Shown one piece after another: positions 10,745 to 20,539 of a stretch of DNA of 64,000 nucleotides. Origin of the DNA: Muricea muricata (lineage: Eukaryota; Cnidaria; Anthozoa; Malacalcyonacea; Plexauridae); assembly GCA_963855995.1 (NCBI GenBank), contig OY979716.1, positions 85,771,042 through 85,835,041 of the forward strand, read 5' to 3'. Every line of letters begins with the position of its first letter. The first letter of the stretch is position 1. The notes beneath the pieces are model-generated. The model had not been told where the DNA came from. It did not search any database and was given only the letters and a program-made list of their open reading frames with translations. Made by a program: the position numbers and the translations under genes.

Positions 10745-13373
10745 ATGTTTAAAAAGCAATGTTCTTTTTTTCTAGAGGCCTCGACGTCCAATCCATTTGC
10801 TCAAGATCCCGTCTGCCCACCAGCTGACCTTCCTTCTACACTACATCGAGATCATCGGCGCACCATCCAAACCAGACAAAGTCGTGGCAATCGAGTTCAG
10901 GATTGGTACAATTACCGCTTAAACTCGTTGAATATGGGCGAACTTGTTAGTGATGTCGAATGTATATTTCAAGACCAAACGACCGTATTTAAACTTAACC
11001 TTTCCTTTGGCTTTGTACTGTTCAACAAAGATACGGAACAGATGCAGTACCATCACTCCTCTGCCAATAACAACCGGGTGTTCGTGGCACCCTTTCTGAT
11101 TCGCAGTCGTGAAGATTTACAACAAGTACGTTTGGCGTTGGAAAATTTAGATGTGTTTGAATGGGCTCGACAACAACGTCCGAACTCAAAATGGATTGTT
11201 ATGGATATTACGAATGCTACGTTTTATGTTACGAAACTCCGTGATCATCCTATTGGTCGTAGTACTCGGCTACCTAAATACGTGTTGCAAAATCCCGCTG
11301 TTGTTTCACTAGACTGTAATGAACAAACTGGCTTACCGTACGAGGACATACTGTGTTTCTTTCGTTGTTTGGCTCTACACCGTGGATGTCACGCACACAA
11401 TTTAGAACGCCACACGCAGCATTATTTTGAACGCTATGCTGACGATGTTGAGGATTTTGATGGTGTTACACTCGAAGAACTTCCCGACTTGGAGAAATTA
11501 TTTGAATTAAATATTTATGTATACCGACTTATGGAATATGAGGATGAGGATAACGACAAGACGGATATTGTAGCTCAACTTATTCAACGATCTCACCGTG
11601 CCAACGTGCCAACAGTATATATCTTAACCTATACGGAAGTCATTTTAGCTATATTAACAATCTTAAAATGTATTCAAAGACGTACTGTTGTTCAAAGTGT
11701 GACAAGTTATGGAAAACAGCGTGGGCGCTTAACAGGCATGAGAAAACCTGCGAAGCAACTGCACGTCACGTGTTCCCTGGTGGTGCTTATAAAGTGCCAC
11801 AAACCATATTCAATTTACTTGAAGATGAAGGAATCGTGATCTCTGAAGACTTGAAATATTTTCCATATCGCGCCACGTTTGACTTTGAGTGTTACTTCCA
11901 GAAAGAAGACCAACGCCCGAGAAACACAGCAAAGCTGACACGGGAAGCCGAACATATCCCGTTGAGTGTTTCTGTGTGCTCTAATGTTCCTGGCTATGAT
12001 CAACCAAAATGCTTTGTGTCCTCGGGTAATACAAGAGAAATGCTCAAACAATTTATTGACTATTTGGTGGAAATTAGCCAAGAGAGTTACGCGTTATTGT
12101 TAGACCGTTTTTCTGATGTATTTGAGCAAATCAACCAACGGATAGCAAACATTGAGGTATGTTGTGCGTTTCACCACCTAGGTATTTTCGAGGCTTGTAC
12201 TTATTATATCTGTGTTTAGGTATGTAATGGAAGTGTCGATGATGTTGAAGAGATGGCGCAATGTCTTCTTACATTGAACGAGGTATAGACTATATTGTTA
12301 GTTATCTAGATTTGTGTAGTTCTCGTTCTTGAAGCGGACGCTAGTCAAGCAAGCAAGGACGAAGTGCATGAGGTAACTAATTTTAGAGGTTTAAAATTCT
12401 AGTCATGGTTTACTTATCTTTCCGGGCTTGTGATATATGTGTAGTATTTATTCTTATTATTTCTTTCCTCCATTTTTTCAGGCGAGTGAGAATGAGGAAA
12501 GTGGGGAAGAAAATACAAAGGTTCACCCATTAGAAAAATTGCAAGAAAAACTGGAACTTTACCTTATGGAACTACCTGTCCTTGGCTTCAATTCCGGAAA
12601 GTATGATATCAACGCTGCCAAGAACCCTTTCTTTTCCCACCTCGTGAAACATGAGCAAGTTAGGTTTGTGATAAAGAGAAACAACAATCACATGTGTCTT
12701 GAGACAATGCACTTGAAGTTTCTCGATATTACAAACTACTTCGCTCCTGGATTCTCGTACGACCAGTTTCTCAAAGCTTACGAGTGTACGCAGACGAAGG
12801 GATACTTTCCGTACGAATGGATCGAATCCCTGGAGACGTTAGACTTTCCTAGCTTACCACCTGCCGAAACTTTTCATCTAACGCTTTCCAACACCAACAT
12901 TACAGAGGAACAGTACGAGTTCTGCCAGGGCGTGTGGAAGGATAATAATAGGACACGTTTCGTGATTTTCTCGTGTGGTACAACAGCCTCGATGTGGTGC
13001 CATTTCTCGAGGCCATTGACAAGATGAGTAACTTTTGCAAACAGCGAGATATAGACACATGTTTAAAGATGGGGTGAGTGTGCCAGGTTTGACGATGAAA
13101 TATCTATTCTCGAATGTTCCAAACGTGTATTTCTCGCTATTTACCGAAAAAGACAAAGACTTATACTATACCATGAAAGACAATAACGTTGGTGGTCCAA
13201 GTATGATATTTAACCGATACCACGAAACAGACAAAACTTTTATACGCAACGCAGAAATGACACGAAAGAATCTAGAGCCTAAACCATGCAAGAAAGTGGT
13301 CGGTTACGACGCCAATGCGCTATACCTCTGGGCAATCATAAAGCAATGGAGTGGTAAAATCACGACTGAGTAG
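10745..13373 (+). pseudogene. Polinton 1 PolB, middle region with 3'-5' exonuclease motifs
   Basis: Continues the polymerase gene across introns (acceptor TTTTTCTAG near 10775; further introns about 12158-12219 and 12281-12480). The long first block includes YEDILCFFRCLALHRGC, a segment I recognise from Polinton polymerases. Exonuclease motifs follow in order: ExoI ATFDFECYF near 11875, ExoII LGFNSGKYDIN near 12590, and an ExoIII-region segment YFPYEWI near 12800. The block ends with polymerase motif A, VVGYDANALYLWAI (about 13300). The frame changes near 11660 and 12950, and a TAG occurs at 13371-13373 after an apparent small deletion. Role: protein-primed replication of the element in the nucleus or in virus-like particles. 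Confidence 0.75.
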
Positions 13374-13379
13374 TTGGAA

Positions 13380-15098
13380 TGGCAAGCCTACCAACAACAG
13401 ATAAAGATCCGACATCAGTACAACACGTAAAGAAAAGAATTGGACCTCGTCGCCTTCCAGTTGACGGATTCTGTTCCGAAACACAGACTGTGTATCAATT
13501 TCACGGTAAGCTCATGTATTAGTATTAATAGCTGTATTGCGTGGGAGTGATTTAATGCGTTTGCGTGGGATACAATACTTGTAGATACCTTAATTAATTA
13601 TATAAAGATACCATGGGACCACCCGCAATCTAAATAGTAAGTGTAGTACATGTTTGTCGCAAATTGTTAATTTTCAGTTTTCTCTTATTAGGTTGTTATT
13701 GGCATGGACACGATTGCCACTTAAACCAAGGCAACGAAATCAACACGACGCGAGACAAACCCATGAGAGAGTGGCTCGAGGAGACGCGGAGAAACAGCTC
13801 GTATATCCACAAGCAAGGTTTCAAGCTCGTCGAGTGTTGGGAATGTGAACGGCGGGAACTGAAAAAGACGAACAAAGAATTACAACGGTTCATTGCTACT
13901 CGACTGCGACGACCCTTAGACAAGGTGAAAACAATGACATTACAATCCATTCTCGACGCTATAAAAAAGGAAACATTATTTGGTTGCATCGAGTGTGACA
14001 TTCACGTTCCGGAACATTTACGTGAACATTTTTCTGAAATGTGTCCTATCTTCAAAAGCAGAGAGATCTCGAGACGATATCGGTGAATTCATGAAAGCGT
14101 ACGCCGAGGAGAATGACATCATGAAGCGACCAAGGCGGAGTTTGATTGGAAGTATGATGGGTGAAAAAATGTTGTTGGCTACTCCTCTCTTAAAGTGGTA
14201 TTTGGAGCATGGTTTAGAGGTAACGCGTGTCTATCAAGTGATAGAGTATACCCCTAAACCATGTTTTAGATCATTCGGTGATGCTGTGTCTAATGACCGC
14301 CGCGCTGGCGACGCCGACCCTTCACAAGCTATTATCGCGGACACAATGAAACTCGTGGGCAATTCATCCTATGGGAAAACCATTACTAACAAAGAACGAC
14401 ACCGACAAGTTAAATTCTGCGACGACAACGAAGTACCTAACCTAATAAACTCCCCATTCTTCCGCGAACTGAACCCCATTGATGATACCTACGAAGTCCA
14501 AAGCAGCAAGAAAAAAGTTAAACTGGACTTGCCTCTTCAAGTTGGTTTCTTTGTGTACCAATACGCCAAATTACGTATGTTGCAATTTTATTTTGACTTT
14601 TTAGATAAATATGTAGATAGATCCGATTTTGAGTATTGTGAGATGGATACGGACAGCGCCTATATTGCTATAAGTGGTGAGAGTCTGGAAGATTTAGTTA
14701 AACCTGAAATGATGCATGAATTTGAAAACGATAAATGTAATTGGTTTCCTCGAACAGACACGGTAGAGCATGCTAAGTATGATAAGAGAACGCTGGGATT
14801 ATTTAAAGTAGAGTGGGAAGGGGATGGGATAATTAGTCTATGTAGTAAAACGTATTATTGTTTTGGGGATGGGAAAGACAAATTTAGTTGCAAAGGGGTT
14901 AACAAAAAGAATAAAGTTATTAATAAAGATAAATATTTAGATGTAATTTTAAGTAAACGTAGTGGGTCGGGTGTAAATAGGGGAGTTATGAACAATAAGA
15001 TGTGTACATATGTTCAAGGTAAAAACGCTTTTAGTTACTTTTACCCAAAACGTAAAGTTTTGGAGGACGATGTTTCAACCATTCCATTAGATATTTGA
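13380..15098 (+). pseudogene. Polinton 1 PolB, nuclease-like insert and palm domain
   Basis: C-terminal part of the polymerase. A spliced codon (intron about 13507-13691) yields GCYWHGHDCH, followed by LVECWECE, the endonuclease-like insert typical of DNA_pol_B_2 in Polintons. Polymerase motif B is KLVGNSSYGKT (about 14355) and motif C is EMDTDSAYIA (about 14642), both intact, so the palm active-site residues are all present when motif A upstream is included. Frame changes occur near 13425 and 14060. The last 372-codon ORF is open to the natural stop at 15098. The small zinc-finger gene and ATPase gene follow on the same strand. Confidence 0.8.
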
Positions 15099-15304
15099 TC
15101 TGTAAATAGCTATTTTGTGAATATATCTTTTCAACAACTAACATGTGTGTGTGTTATTACCATCTGTGTCTTATTTACTTTGCCCCTAGGCGATTAAACC
15201 TATTAATAATGTTGATAACACGGGGGATCATATATCATGGGATATGTGGTTTTGGACAATAATAGAATCGAGTTCGTGAGCGGGCATCGGTTAGTTTTGC
15301 TGGA

Positions 15305-15415
15305 ACGGGACTCGCGGGACTTAATTTGTCCCTCCACGGGACTTTTGCAAAACCTAATATCACTTTGCGGGACTTGCGGGACACAATTTGTCCCTCCACG
15401 GGACTTTTACAAAAA
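15305..15415 (+). repeat. Two-copy tandem repeat
   Basis: A unit of about 55 bp occurs twice with few changes; it contains GCGGGAC, AATTTGTCCCTCCACGGGAC and TTTTGCAAAA. It lies between polB and the small zinc-finger gene. The 62-codon ORF that covers it is a by-product of the repeat. GTCCC/GGGAC can pair as a hairpin. Confidence 0.7.
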
Positions 15416-15482
15416 CGGTATTTAGTTTTATGTTTAACAATATTTAGTTATATGTTTAAGTTCAATACTTTTAGTTTGTATC

Positions 15483-15671
15483 ATGCCGCGTCTATGTAAA
15501 GACTGTCCCCTGTGTGGGAAGCAAGGCTTGTTAAAACTTTCTAATCATTTGGCCGATTATCATCACTTGTCGGCAAAAGACAGACAATATTATTTAAGGC
15601 AAGCGAAAATTCTTCCGTTGGATCGCATTTTAAACGAGCTTATGAAAATATATCAAAGCGGTAGAATATGA
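15483..15671 (+). CDS. Polinton 1 small C2H2 zinc-finger protein
   Basis: A 62-residue protein starting MPRLCKDCPLCGKQG and continuing with HLADYHHL, giving a single Cys-x2-Cys...His-x4-His finger, followed by a helical basic tail. A small finger protein between polB and the ATPase fits the position of such ORFs in other Polintons, as I remember them. It starts 385 bp after the polB stop and ends 48 bp before the likely ATPase start. It probably binds DNA or RNA; its exact role is unknown. Confidence 0.6.
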   Translation: MPRLCKDCPLCGKQGLLKLSNHLADYHHLSAKDRQYYLRQAKILPLDRILNELMKIYQSGRI

Positions 15672-15718
15672 AATGGTATATGTAACGTTTTTGCAAACTT
15701 ACGTTGCTCAGTTTAGTC

Positions 15719-16258
15719 ATGTATTCCTTACAACTAACACATCCCTTTGGCCTCCTTGTCTCAGGCGGTACAAAAACTGGCGAAACAACGTTTGTCAAGA
15801 AATTGTTAGGCAACATTCAAGTGATGATTGACCCACCACCTGAGAACATTAAATATTTTTATTCCGAGTATCAGGATACATTTGCAGAGATAAAATCATT
15901 AGTTCCGAACATTGAGTTTATTGAAGGTGTACCAGATGTAATATTCGACAGTATCAACTCCAAGACGCGAAATCTTTATATATTTGATGGATATGAGGGG
16001 GGAGTACTTGAAGTCGCACACGACGATCTGCTAGAGGCGTTGACAGAGTGCTGTATGAACGTTTATTTAAAAACGATTAAAGTTAATCCCAGTGTGTTGA
16101 AACGATTAACCCCACTCAAAGAAGATTTACGCTTTGTCGCTGACAATCGGAACCCTTTGAATCAGCGAAAAGAAGTTCTTTTACAAAAGGGCGAAGGTTT
16201 TTTGTCATTAATTCTTACACCGATAGTTGAACAATTGGCTAGTCTTTTGATTCGATAA
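15719..16258 (+). pseudogene. Polinton 1 packaging ATPase, active site lost and fused to a second conserved protein
   Basis: Start chosen at ATG 15719 (MYSLQLTHPFG). The P-loop position reads SGGTKTGETTF: the invariant Walker A lysine is Glu (GAA). The Walker B position reads LYIFDGYEGG, where the usual second acidic residue is Gly. FtsK/HerA-like ATPases of this group drive genome packaging, so this copy should be inactive. After EGGVLEVAHDDL the chain runs straight into LTECCMNVYLK, then TPLKEDLRFVAD and a QKG.GFL end, which I recognise as a separate small conserved Polinton protein. A deletion therefore seems to have removed the ATPase C-terminus and the next gene's start while keeping the frame. 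The stop overlaps the next start codon (TAATG). Confidence 0.6.
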
Positions 16259-16432
16259 TGGAACACGTGAAGCGGTTAGTCCTCATGCCAGAGCATATGG
16301 TAGAGAATACAACACAAAGTAAGCTATTGGTTCCACCTTTGACCTCTCAAGTTAATCATTTAGATTCGGAAATGGATAGTTTACTTAAGAGACAAGACAT
16401 CACTCAAGATAAAAAAGCTAGACTATATAGTC
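16258..16432 (+). pseudogene. Polinton conserved virion-type gene, 5' fragment (cut by the MULE)
   Basis: Starts at the ATG overlapping the previous stop. Encodes 58 residues (MEHVKRLVLMPEHMVE...) up to KKARLYS, where the MULE inserted. The other half lies 15.3 kb downstream at 31732-32294. Read across the duplicated 9-bp target the frame is preserved, so the gene was intact when hit. Residues after the junction in the plus ORF up to 16557 are read-through into the MULE terminal repeat, not gene. Confidence 0.75.
16424..16432 (+). repeat. MULE target-site duplication, left
   Basis: TATATAGTC, identical to 31723-31731. Confidence 0.88.
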
Positions 16433-16738
16433 GGCATGCGCTAAAACCTGGACTGGACTGTGGACTATGGACTATAGACTATAGACTGTGGACTATGGAC
16501 TGTGGACTGGGGCCTGTGGACTGTTTCTTGGGTGAACCGGGGGGATATAGATATTAATAGTTTCTGAACGAATTAGACAAACTTTAAATAAAAGGATTTT
16601 AACACAGAACTAATGACAACTTATCAGCCGCGTCGCTATTCCTAAATCACTTATATTAAAACATTGTCCACAAAACAGCACGCGCAATTAAATTTTTGCG
16701 GAAAAGATCGAATTTCGTTTCATAAGTCGCTTGCACCT
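16433..16738 (+). repeat. MULE left terminal inverted repeat
   Basis: Pairs with the reverse complement of about 31400-31722. The outer 20-110 bases are a subterminal tandem array of 7/14-bp units GGACTGT/GGACTAT (about 16452-16530), present in different copy number at the other end. Inner parts (GGTGAACCGGGGGGATATAG, CACAGAACTAATG, TTTTTGCGGAA) are well conserved between ends. Confidence 0.85.
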
Positions 16739-16739
16739 A

Positions 16740-17770
16740 GAACACCTTTGTCGGAAGAACAAGTGCCGAACACCCACTTTTAGGTTTTTATATGTCTATT
16801 GAGTTGGCTGATCACTGCAGACGTCAGGCTTTATTATTTGGATTTGACTAATTTGGTTGACCCGTTGAAATGCTGATCATGGAAGTCCAGGTTACATACG
16901 CAGATGTGGTAAAAGGTAAAAAGCATTATATAATTTTCATATTGTATAACAGCATGAAGGAAAGCGCATGAATTTAAAGTGTATTTTTAACGAGTTTAGT
17001 TCAGGTGATAGCTTGTTTTGCGCCTCGTGCCACCCTTTCTTTCACATCAACAAGTTTGATATGCGAGAAAAGGTGCTATAAGGAAATAGTTTTTCGGAGA
17101 TGAATACAAGCTGGCCATGCAATTATAGCAGAATAGCACAGCATTATCTTATCTATAATTTAAGGTACAAAATTTGTATTTATTTATATTGTTAATTTTT
17201 GTAACCAGTCATTTCGCTACATATGAACTAGGCTACTGACACAGAAGTCTTTTCTTTACACACACGAAGTCGTTGGGTAATAGGGTAAGGGTTACGACTG
17301 TAGCGAAACGTCTTTTTTGTGTAGCAAAACGACCTGTAGTTCAGTCTGTATCAGTGTAGTATGTGCAAGATTTTCTCGACTTGATTAAAATAACTTTGAT
17401 ACTAATGTAAAATGTCAAACACGTGAGTTTTATAAGTCTCTAAGTAACATAGGGTAGGGTCAATCGATTGTTTTTTACTAAATATATATGAATAAATGTT
17501 AAGATATAAGAACCCGAATCAACATCATCCTACATTGGTTGATATTTTGGCTCAGGCCCAAGCCAAGACCCATATGACACGCTGTTTGTCAAGTGAGCAA
17601 GCAAAAGATAAAAAAGCTTATAATTTACTGTCCGGCGTGTGTCTCTTACATTTAGTATTAGGCTTTTGTTTGTGGTTTTAAGGAGTCATGCATATATTTT
17701 TTTGTTTCCCTGTATATATATGTACTTTAAACTTAAATACCGGCAAATTCCATCCTTACTCCAAACTTAA
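16740..17770. other. MULE backbone, no gene recognised
   Basis: AT-rich sequence between the left TIR and the Penelope-like insertion. No ORF with recognisable similarity. Confidence 0.4.
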
Positions 17771-17781
17771 TAATTAATACC

Positions 17782-18985
17782 CCCTTTATTGGCTTATGCC
17801 AATATATTTATGTATGTTTTGGAGATAAGAATGTTGAAAGAGTGTGAATTTAAACCATGGGTATGGTGGAGATTTGTGGATGATATATTTTTCATTTGGT
17901 TGCATGGTATTGAAAGGTTGCAAGAGTTTTTAAAGTTTATTGATTCGTTTCATGAAACAATAAGCTATACTTGGGATTACTCGGAGAGTCAAGTGTCGTT
18001 TCTTGATGTTACAATCTGTAGGGAAGTGGGAGGTGGTATTTCTACTGATGTGTTTTCTAAGTCGACGGACACACATCAGTATTTGGATTATAGATCATGT
18101 CATCCTAAGCATGTAAAGCAGGCTATTCCATATGGGCAGGCACTCTAGATTGAGACGTATTTGTAGTTCGGAAAGTAAATTTGATCAACGGATGGAGGAA
18201 TTTAAAGGTTATTTGCATAAAAGAGGTTTTCAAAAGACACAAATATTGTCTCAATGTGAAAAGGTTAGGAACAAGGATAGAAGGTTGTTGTTTCAAGATA
18301 AGGAAAGATTTGTGGATAATAACACAGTGCCTTTAGTTTTGAATTTCCATCCAGCATTGTCGGGGATAAGTCAGAAAGTTAAATCTTTATGGCCTGTGCT
18401 GCATGCGTCGGATGATATGAATGAAGTTTTTAAGGATATAAAGCCTTTGATTTCGTTTAGGCCTCGAAATTTGGCTGACAATTTAGTCAGATCTAAAATA
18501 AAGGAGGCTTCTAATACACGTGAAGATAAAGGTATGAAAAAGTGTGGAAAATCTAGATGTCAGATATGTAGTTATGTAGAAGAAGCTGAAGAATTTGAAT
18601 ATGGTAATAATAAGTATTGGATAAATTATCCTTTTGATTGCGATTCAGAAGGTGTAATTTATGTAATAAGATGTATTAGTTGTTCCAAAATTTATGTGGG
18701 GAGTACTATAACTACATTTAGGAAGAGGTTTAATAATCATAAGAGCTCTATGAGGAAGTATGAACAAGGGGGTAGAAAATGGCTGCGGAGCATTTGTATG
18801 CACATTTTTTTAGCCCTGGGCATAAAGGTTTGTGTGATGTTAGGGTTATCATTATTGATAAAACTAATGTTGATAGACCAACACAAAGGGAGGCTTTTTG
18901 GGTATACAAATTAGATACGTTTGTACCAAGGGGATTAAATGTAAGGGATTTTGTTAATGTGTATGGTAATTATGTTAGTAATTGA
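17782..18985 (+). pseudogene. Penelope-like RT/GIY-YIG protein, C-terminal part
   Basis: The reading begins LAYANIFMYVLE and reaches the RT catalytic motif WWRFVDDIFFIW (near 17865-17900), followed by FLDVTI, HPKHVKQAIPYGQALRLRRICS and other blocks typical of Penelope-like elements. The CCHH-like region KKCGKSRCQICSY and the GIY-YIG core GVIYVIRC...KIYVGST...FNNHKSSM follow (about 18540-18760). Two frame changes are visible, near 18140 and 18776; the final block (HFFSPGHKGLCDVRVIIID...REAFWVYKL) is in the third ORF. The RT copies RNA at telomere- or nick-primed ends and the GIY-YIG domain cuts the target. This copy cannot make a full protein. Confidence 0.82.
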
Positions 18986-19026
18986 TATATAAGGGACCTT
19001 AGGCCATTGATTCTTGTATATTCATA

Positions 19027-19055
19027 CTTGAAGAAGGGGCATGCCCCGAAACGTT
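19027..19055 (+). other. Hammerhead-ribozyme-like motif of the Penelope 3' end
   Basis: The string TTGAAGA, a perfect GGGGCATGCCCC stem, then GAAAC resembles the hammerhead core CUGANGA-stem II-GAAA with one core difference (U for C). Penelope-like elements are known to carry hammerhead motifs in their terminal repeats. Stems I and III were not established, so activity is unproven. Confidence 0.4.
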
Positions 19056-19101
19056 GGGATGTGAATATAATAAAATTTTGAATTTACAAAGTTTAGTTTG
19101 T

Positions 19102-19103
<2 letters not shown>

Positions 19104-19132
<29 letters not shown>
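19104..19132 (+). repeat. (CA)n microsatellite
   Basis: About 14 CA units between the Penelope-like element and the LINE. Confidence 0.9.
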
Positions 19133-19135
<3 letters not shown>

Positions 19136-19311
19136 CTCATTGTCTTCAATATATTCCTGATACAGAAATAAAAATATATTTTAGTTGTATTTTCGTAGGG
19201 TTTAAAGTTTATGCGATGCCATTGATTTCGAGTCGGATATATTGGACAGCCAACCACATTTAAACTAAGCTAGAAATTCAAAATGAATCTTTAAAGGGTC
19301 AAGTTTTACCG

Positions 19312-20478
19312 TTGCATGACAATTTTGTAAAGCAACACAGCGAAATTTTACCACCGGAGACTCTGCGGGTGGAAATTCTACCGGAGATTAACGTAACAAA
19401 TCCGAAAAGTCCTGTCACAGTAAGCACTCCTCAAGACCGACATCGTCCTCCTATTACAAGCGAAGAAATATCAACTGCAGAGCCCACCGCTATTCAACAG
19501 AACGGAAACGAAGAACCCCAGGATAAAAGTCTCGCGGATAATAAAGATAATGAGATACACAACTATGATTTTGTTATGTTGTGCGACTCTAATAGAAAGT
19601 TTTTAAACATAAACAGACTTTGCAATATTAGAAACAGTAAAATGATACCATGTAACACGACAACTAAAGCCATGGAAATTATCGACACCCCCAGGTTTAA
19701 GGTCAACAAAGCTTTGATTATTAACACAGGTGTAAACGATGTTGAACGTCTCACGCCGGAAGAAATTATAAACAATCAAATTAAATTAGTAGAGAAAGCT
19801 ATGTCAGCCTTTCCTGGTGCAAAAATAATCCTTTCTGATATCACTCCTAGGGATGATAAGTTTGATGTCGAAGGGCCCACAATCAATGATGGTATTGATA
19901 GATTTATAAAGTCTTATCGAAATGTATTTCATGTGTATAATGGTAACCTGCGATATTCAGATTATTACCATGATGTGAAGCATCTAAGTAGAAAGTATGG
20001 AGTTCCAGCTTTAGCAAGAAACATAAAGTCAGTGTTGCGAGAAGCATTTCAGAGCCCAGCTAGACCAGAGCATGCAGAGCATTACAGAAGCGCCAAACCA
20101 CCACCAGTGATAGATTCCAGACCAAGACATGATGACAACACAGCCAATACTTCAACTCAGCAAAAGAGTGATCAAGCATCTCCAACAATGGACCCCAGAG
20201 CAAGACGTAATGACAACACAGTGATCACTCCAACTCAACACGACAGGGTTCATTCATTAGCAATGGACCCTAGACCAAGAACTGAGGACAACGCAGCACG
20301 AAACCAACGACAGGCCAATGTTCAGACATTGCCCGATCAACCCACCTATATTAGTACAATACAGGAACAACTGAAGATTATGGCAAATGCATTAAGTATT
20401 TTAACAGCTAATCAACAATCACAACATCGGGTAATGTATACTCCAATGCAGGTACCTCCATTTTATAATAGATTCTAA
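19312..20478 (+). CDS. LINE ORF1 with SGNH-hydrolase/esterase-like domain
   Basis: An uninterrupted 388-codon ORF. The N-terminal 85 residues are polar and low-complexity. The central domain shows VMLCDSNRKFL (a DSN in place of GDS), INTGVNDVE (block III Asn) and YHDVKHLSRKYGVPALARNI (Asp and His of the last block), the order seen in the esterase domain of CR1-clade ORF1 proteins. The C-terminus has three near-repeats of a DPRxR.(D/N)DNT motif (about 20105-20300) and a glutamine-rich end. ORF1 proteins act as nucleic-acid chaperones or particle components; the hydrolase role is unclear. The real start may lie slightly upstream. Confidence 0.72.
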   Translation: MHDNFVKQHSEILPPETLRVEILPEINVTNPKSPVTVSTPQDRHRPPITSEEISTAEPTAIQQNGNEEPQDKSLADNKDNEIHNYDFVMLCDSNRKFLNINRLCNIRNSKMIPCNTTTKAMEIIDTPRFKVNKALIINTGVNDVERLTPEEIINNQIKLVEKAMSAFPGAKIILSDITPRDDKFDVEGPTINDGIDRFIKSYRNVFHVYNGNLRYSDYYHDVKHLSRKYGVPALARNIKSVLREAFQSPARPEHAEHYRSAKPPPVIDSRPRHDDNTANTSTQQKSDQASPTMDPRARRNDNTVITPTQHDRVHSLAMDPRPRTEDNAARNQRQANVQTLPDQPTYISTIQEQLKIMANALSILTANQQSQHRVMYTPMQVPPFYNRF

Positions 20479-20539
20479 CTATATGTCTCTTTTTAGCTTT
20501 ATTACAAAATACTTGAATAACGGCAAAAAATTTTCTCCG

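Larger units (their letters stand above)
17775..19080 (+). mobile_element. Penelope-like element, 5'-truncated
   Basis: Holds the C-terminal half of a Penelope-type reverse transcriptase joined to a GIY-YIG endonuclease, then a 3' segment with a hammerhead-like motif at about 19028-19053. The start is abrupt, so the element is 5'-truncated, which is normal for this class. It sits inside the MULE and is directly followed by the CR1-like LINE. Confidence 0.8.

Noticed and set aside
15237-15425. 62-codon plus ORF after polB
   Set aside because: Produced by the two-copy GGGAC repeat; no family resemblance.
16433-16557. C-terminal 40 residues of the plus ORF starting at 16258 as a repeat protein
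   Set aside because: They are read-through into the MULE terminal repeat (GGACTGT/GGACTAT array).
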